Shown here in pieces: positions 12,492 to 15,620 of a stretch of DNA of 15,620 nt. A model generated the notes under the pieces. That model was not told where the DNA came from. It did not search any database and worked only from the letters and a program-made list of their open reading frames with translations. Source of the DNA: JBOGVA01 sp050692195 (GTDB lineage: Bacteria; Actinomycetota; UBA4738). The stretch is from assembly GCA_050692195.1 (NCBI GenBank), contig JBOGVA010000050.1, forward strand, positions 1 to 15,620. The letters are read 5' to 3'. Within the stretch, counting starts at the first letter, position 1, and every line of letters begins with the position of its first letter. Made by a program: the position numbers and the translations under genes.

Positions 12492-14029
12492 GTTGGGCCC
12501 AGGTGAACCTGCGCGCGCCCTCGATGGCGCTGGCGGTCATGGCTGCGGGGTTGGCCACCCCCGCCGGACTGGCAGCCCCCGTTTCCGTGGCCACGCAGGT
12601 GAAGCCCTACCTCGTGCCGGTTGGCAGCACCTACACCGTGGCTCCGCTCCTTTCCGTGGCGGATCGGGTAGCGGAAACGGGCGACCCCACGCGCCTGTAC
12701 CAGATGGTGGGCATCCCCGACGGCCTGGGCGCGTACCAAGGCGTCTTCGGGCCCGTCAATCTGCTGATGAGTCACGAGTTCGGGAAGGGGACCTCGTCGG
12801 AACCGTTCGTGGGGCGACCCCGGAACCGCGGAGCCATCGTGTCGCGATGGCTACTGGATCGGAACGGCAACGTTCTGTCCGGGGACCGAGCCTACGACTG
12901 GGTGTACATGGAGGACACGCTAGTGGGGCCGGCGGCGCAGGAGAACAACGCCACTCCCGCGTTCGCCCGCTTCTGCTCCGCATCCCTCCCCGGGCGCGAG
13001 GCGGGCTTCGACAGGCCGATCTATCTGGCGGGAGAAGAGGCGGTCTCCCCGGACACCTTCGACGGGAAAGGGGGGCTCACCGTCGCCGTCCTCGGCAACG
13101 AAGCGCGCGCGCTCCCCAAGCTGGGACGGTTCTCCAAGGAGAACAACCTCGTGATGCCGAACACGGGGACCCAGACGGTCATCATGAGCCTGGAGGACGG
13201 ACCCTCCACGCCCGATTCGCAGCTCTACCTGTACGTGGGCCAGAAAGATCGATCCTCACCAAGCCCCTTATCTCGAAACGGGCTCAACAACGGAAACCTC
13301 TACGTCTTCGTCTCGACCACTCCGGGGAAGTTCGATGAGCTCTCGTTCCAGGAAGGGACGATCTCCGGCCGGTGGGAGCAGATCGAAGGAGCCGAGGATA
13401 TGACCGACGTGCAGCTGGAGGCCGCCGTCGACGCCGCCGGGGCGTTCGGATTCGTCCGCATCGAGGATGGCGCCTTCAGCAAGACCCATGGCAACCAGTT
13501 CTTCTTCGTCACCACTGGCGGCAACCCAGGCGCCGGGAACGCGCTCGGCCGTCTGTACGCGCTCACCTTGAACTCGGGGAATCCCGTCGGGGCGGCCCGG
13601 CTCCAGGTCGTGTACAACGCCGACCACGTGATCGAGGACGGAGGCGATATCGCGATCAGCCCGGACAACCTGGACACCAGCACCGAGTACCTGATGGTGC
13701 AGGAGGATGGCACCAGCCAGAGCCGTCCGATCATGGAGCAGAAAGGCCGGGACGGGAGCATTTGGCGTTTCAACCTGCGGATGGGCCTGGCTGGGCAGTG
13801 GGTCGACGTCGATTCCGCTCTCCGGGTTGCGGAGCTCGACCCCCCTGGGCGCGACGGCATCCCCGTGGGTGCCGGCATCTGGGAATCCAGCGGGATCCTC
13901 GACGCCTCACAGTGGTTCGGAGCGGGAAGCTGGCTGCTGGACGTGCAGGCCCATCCACCCACTACCCCGCCCGCGCCCAACACGGTGGAGGACGGCCAGC
14001 TGCTCCTGATGGTCCCCGCCGGCAACTAG
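12488..14029 (+). CDS. Secreted PhoX/DUF839-like protein (putative phosphatase)
   Basis: 513 residues. A Sec-type signal peptide (about 1-30, hydrophobic ALAVMAAGLA, possible cleavage after GLA) lacks a twin-arginine motif, whereas classical PhoX is Tat-exported. Landmarks resembling PhoX beta-propellers: LLMSHEFGKG (92-101), RPIYLAGEEA (176-185), GFVRIEDGAFSK (321-332), DIAISPDNLD (387-396) and YLMVQEDG (401-408). PhoX enzymes are calcium- and iron-dependent alkaline phosphatases releasing phosphate outside the cell. I cannot confirm every metal ligand, so the enzymatic call is an inference; an uncharacterised DUF839 relative is the alternative. ATG 12488 overlaps the arsC stop (ATGA) and has AGAGGAG 5 nt upstream. 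Context with arsC, uppP, PhoR-like kinase and pstS supports a phosphate-acquisition role. Confidence 0.75.
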   Translation: MSWAQVNLRAPSMALAVMAAGLATPAGLAAPVSVATQVKPYLVPVGSTYTVAPLLSVADRVAETGDPTRLYQMVGIPDGLGAYQGVFGPVNLLMSHEFGKGTSSEPFVGRPRNRGAIVSRWLLDRNGNVLSGDRAYDWVYMEDTLVGPAAQENNATPAFARFCSASLPGREAGFDRPIYLAGEEAVSPDTFDGKGGLTVAVLGNEARALPKLGRFSKENNLVMPNTGTQTVIMSLEDGPSTPDSQLYLYVGQKDRSSPSPLSRNGLNNGNLYVFVSTTPGKFDELSFQEGTISGRWEQIEGAEDMTDVQLEAAVDAAGAFGFVRIEDGAFSKTHGNQFFFVTTGGNPGAGNALGRLYALTLNSGNPVGAARLQVVYNADHVIEDGGDIAISPDNLDTSTEYLMVQEDGTSQSRPIMEQKGRDGSIWRFNLRMGLAGQWVDVDSALRVAELDPPGRDGIPVGAGIWESSGILDASQWFGAGSWLLDVQAHPPTTPPAPNTVEDGQLLLMVPAGN

Positions 14030-14355
14030 GCCACCGACCCCTTCGGCAACCTTCACCTGCCTTTCATCGTGGCGTCCCGGTGCTGCCACCACTGCGGAGT
14101 ACGGTCGGCCCATGGCGCTCCTTCACCCCTCCATCCCGCTGCGGTTCTCGGATGTGATTCCAGGAGCTGCCAAGGATCGCCCGGCTGGCCACGGACGACG
14201 CGGGCGTTCCTGGATCGACGGTGGCACTGCTTGCCGCCGGGCGGAGTCCCTCCTGACGGTGCTGAAGATGCAGTTCGTGAACGACATCGAGATCGGAACG
14301 ACGCCGGCGGCCGGCGGCTCCTTGCGTCAGAGAGGTGGCCAATCGTCGAACGAAC
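14030..14355. other. Intergenic stretch without a supportable gene
   Basis: The first 326 nt of the gap before pstS. Open frames exist on both strands but lack ribosome-binding sites and recognisable protein features. A GCCGGC-rich patch near 14303-14316 is the only compositional oddity. No clear terminator for the PhoX-like gene is seen. Confidence 0.5.
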
Positions 14356-14399
14356 GTTCATCTTCCGTTCACCAGCGCGCCTCGGCCGGTTCAGCTCGT
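14356..14399 (+). promoter_or_regulatory. PHO-box-like array of 11-nt direct repeat units
   Basis: GTTCATCTTCC (14356-14366) and GTTCACCAGCG (14367-14377) are adjacent 11-nt units starting GTTCAYC, as in the Streptomyces PhoP box. A degenerate unit (14378-14388) and GTTCAGCTCGT (14389-14399) continue in the same 11-nt phase. Located about 190 nt before the next gene, pstS, it is a likely binding site for a PhoP/PhoB response regulator. Confidence 0.6.
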
Positions 14400-14404
14400 C
14401 CCGC

Positions 14405-14410
14405 TAGCGT
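14405..14410 (+). promoter_or_regulatory. Possible -10 (TAGCGT) for pstS
   Basis: TAGCGT lies 5 nt after the last PHO-box unit, as expected if the regulator replaces a -35. The start near 14417 would leave a leader of about 168 nt before the pstS ATG. Confidence 0.3.
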
Positions 14411-14470
14411 CGGGGTCGTGGACGTCCGCAGCCGCAAAGCCCGAGCAGCCGCGTAGGCTTCGGCGGCTTC

Positions 14471-14533
14471 CCCGGGAGGGGGTTCGAGGTTCCCCGGCGT
14501 GCCACGCTCCTCTGCCTCGAGGCCCCTCCCGAG
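14471..14533 (+). other. Long hairpin in the pstS leader region
   Basis: 14474-14489 pairs with 14515-14530 over 16 positions with one G-G mismatch and one G-T wobble. C14473 can pair with G14531, and after one mismatch two more pairs close the base. The 25-nt loop contains GCGT-GCC-ACGC, a small inner hairpin. It ends 51 nt before pstS. It may be an RNA leader structure, a terminator/attenuator or a processing site. Confidence 0.55.
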
Positions 14534-14584
14534 GAACAGGCCAAAGCCGAGACTCATGCGGCCACGCGAACGCTAGGAGGAAGG

Positions 14585-15592
14585 ATGGCCTTTAGAAGGT
14601 TCAGATGGACACTGGGGCTGGTCGCCGCCGTCGCTCTGGTCGGGGCGGCTTGCGGTGACGGATCGGCCTCCGACGGGGGCGGCGGCACGACGCTGACGGG
14701 GGATCTGTTCATCTCCGGATCGTCGACCGTGGAGCCGGTCACCGGGCTGATCGCGGAGCTGTTCAACGAAGAGAACCCGGGCGTCCCGATCGACGTGGAG
14801 GGCCCTGGGACGGGCGACGGATTCGAGCTGTTCTGCAACGGCGAGACCGACATATCGGACGCGTCCCGCCCCATCCAGGAGGAGGAGGCTCAGGCTTGCT
14901 CCGCGAACGGCGTCGAGTACGTGGAGCTGGAGGTCGCCATCGACGGCATGGCGGTCCTGACGTCGCCCGGGAACACCGCCGTGACCTGTTTGACCTTTGC
15001 CGACCTGTACGCCCTTCTCGGTCCGGAGTCCCAGGGCTTCGAGAATTGGTCCGACGCGAACGCGCTGGCCGCCGAGGTGGGCGGGACCGGCGGCTACCCG
15101 AACGCGCGGCTGGACATCACGGCTCCCGGCGAGGAGTCGGGGACATACGACTCCTTCATCGAGCTGGCGCTGGAAGGCATCGCCGAGGAACGCGGTCAAG
15201 AGGCGGTGGTCCGGCCCGACTACCAGTCCTCGGCGAACGACAACGTGATCATCGAGGGCATCGCCGGGGCGCCCGCATCTCTGGGGTGGGTCGGGTACGC
15301 CTTCTACGAGCAGAACCAGGACGTGGTGAGGGCGATCGAGGTGGACGGGGGGGACGGTTGCGTGGCTCCCAGCCCGGAGACCATCGCCGACGGGACCTAT
15401 CCGCTGGCCCGAAGCCTGTTCATCTACGTGAACAAGGACAAGGCGGCCGAGAAGACCGCCCTGACGGCCTTCGTCGACCTGTACGTGACCGAGACGGGGC
15501 TGGTCGACTCCGTGCAGCAGGTGGGCTACGTCCCCCTGCCTCCCGAGCGTATCGAGCAGACTCGGTCTGCGTGGGAGAACGGGAAGCCATAG
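14585..15592 (+). CDS. pstS: Phosphate ABC transporter substrate-binding lipoprotein PstS
   Basis: 335 residues. PstS captures inorganic phosphate outside the membrane and passes it to the PstCAB transporter. A lipoprotein signal peptide ends LVGAAC with acylated Cys23, followed by a Gly/Ser-rich spacer. Phosphate-binding segments: LFISGSSTVEPV (41-52), GPGTGDGFELF (73-83), DISDASRPI (89-97), PGEESGTYDSF (181-191) and PLARSLFIYVN (273-283). Cysteines 84, 105, 135 and 259 could form disulfides. ATG 14585 has AGGAGG 4 nt upstream (14575-14580). A PHO-box-like array and a long hairpin lie upstream, implying induction by phosphate starvation. The gene is complete; pstC would be expected just beyond the window, since only 28 nt follow the stop. 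Confidence 0.95.
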   Translation: MAFRRFRWTLGLVAAVALVGAACGDGSASDGGGGTTLTGDLFISGSSTVEPVTGLIAELFNEENPGVPIDVEGPGTGDGFELFCNGETDISDASRPIQEEEAQACSANGVEYVELEVAIDGMAVLTSPGNTAVTCLTFADLYALLGPESQGFENWSDANALAAEVGGTGGYPNARLDITAPGEESGTYDSFIELALEGIAEERGQEAVVRPDYQSSANDNVIIEGIAGAPASLGWVGYAFYEQNQDVVRAIEVDGGDGCVAPSPETIADGTYPLARSLFIYVNKDKAAEKTALTAFVDLYVTETGLVDSVQQVGYVPLPPERIEQTRSAWENGKP

Positions 15593-15620
15593 AGAGCATA
15601 CCGTTCGAGCAGACCAGGGG

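Noticed and set aside
14112..14456. Open frame of 114 residues before pstS (+), and overlapping minus frames at 14064-14342 and 14369-14557
   Set aside because: No Shine-Dalgarno or leaderless signal, no recognisable protein pattern, and two of them run through the PHO-box-like array. They might include a decayed gene, but nothing supports that.
1..15620. tRNA, rRNA, CRISPR array, insertion sequence, att sites or a mobile island
   Set aside because: No cloverleaf, spaced repeats, transposase/integrase frames or flanking direct repeats were seen by eye, and base composition appears uniform apart from small intergenic patches.

Overview
The window is high-GC DNA, densely coded on both strands, and reads as a chromosomal segment of an actinobacterium (Actinomycetota), probably an uncultured or deep-branching lineage. 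Supporting signs are the conserved actinobacterial trio of an MSMEG_4193-type phosphomutase, a DUF3090 protein and an SCO1664-type kinase-like protein, an Rv0121-type F420/PPOX protein, a mycothiol-type ArsC, an 11-nt-repeat PHO box like those of Streptomyces, and many genes that look leaderless (TANNNT 6-9 nt before ATG or GTG and no Shine-Dalgarno). I see no rRNA, tRNA, CRISPR array, insertion sequence or phage gene.

Left part (1-4667): a small conserved hypothetical gene (-) is divergent from a thioredoxin-fold gene (+) and an unusual fusion of a MoaD/ThiS ubiquitin-like domain to a BNR/Asp-box propeller (+). A rhomboid protease with an N-terminal zinc-binding region (-) and a FIST-domain sensor protein (+) follow, divergent from a start-to-start gap of only 37 nt. 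A GC-rich hairpin separates the FIST gene from the next block.

Middle (4668-8503, all - strand; transcription runs from high to low coordinates): MSMEG_4193-type phosphomutase, DUF3090, SCO1664-type kinase-like protein (GTGA overlap with DUF3090), ECF-like sigma factor, O6-alkylguanine-DNA alkyltransferase (overlaps the sigma gene) and PPOX protein (overlaps the alkyltransferase). The first three form a conserved unit of unknown pathway; the last three look translationally coupled. At 8621 a 50-residue CxxCxC protein begins on the + strand, followed by a DUF2231 membrane protein.

Right part (9373-15592): a phosphate-flavoured neighbourhood. A PhoR-like sensor kinase (-) is divergent from uppP (+), which is followed by an ArsC-type arsenate reductase and a secreted PhoX/DUF839-like protein (ATGA overlap). 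After a 555-nt gap comes pstS, the phosphate-binding lipoprotein. The gap holds a PHO-box-like array of 11-nt units and a long hairpin. The inferred theme is sensing and scavenging phosphate while handling arsenate. No response regulator, pstCAB or arsenite pump lies in the window, but the sequence stops just after pstS.

The most notable items are the MoaD-BNR fusion, uppP lacking a normal start codon (an ACG sits where ATG is expected), the PHO box and hairpin leader before pstS, the run of leaderless promoters, and the phosphate/arsenate gene set. None amounts to a proven new system.
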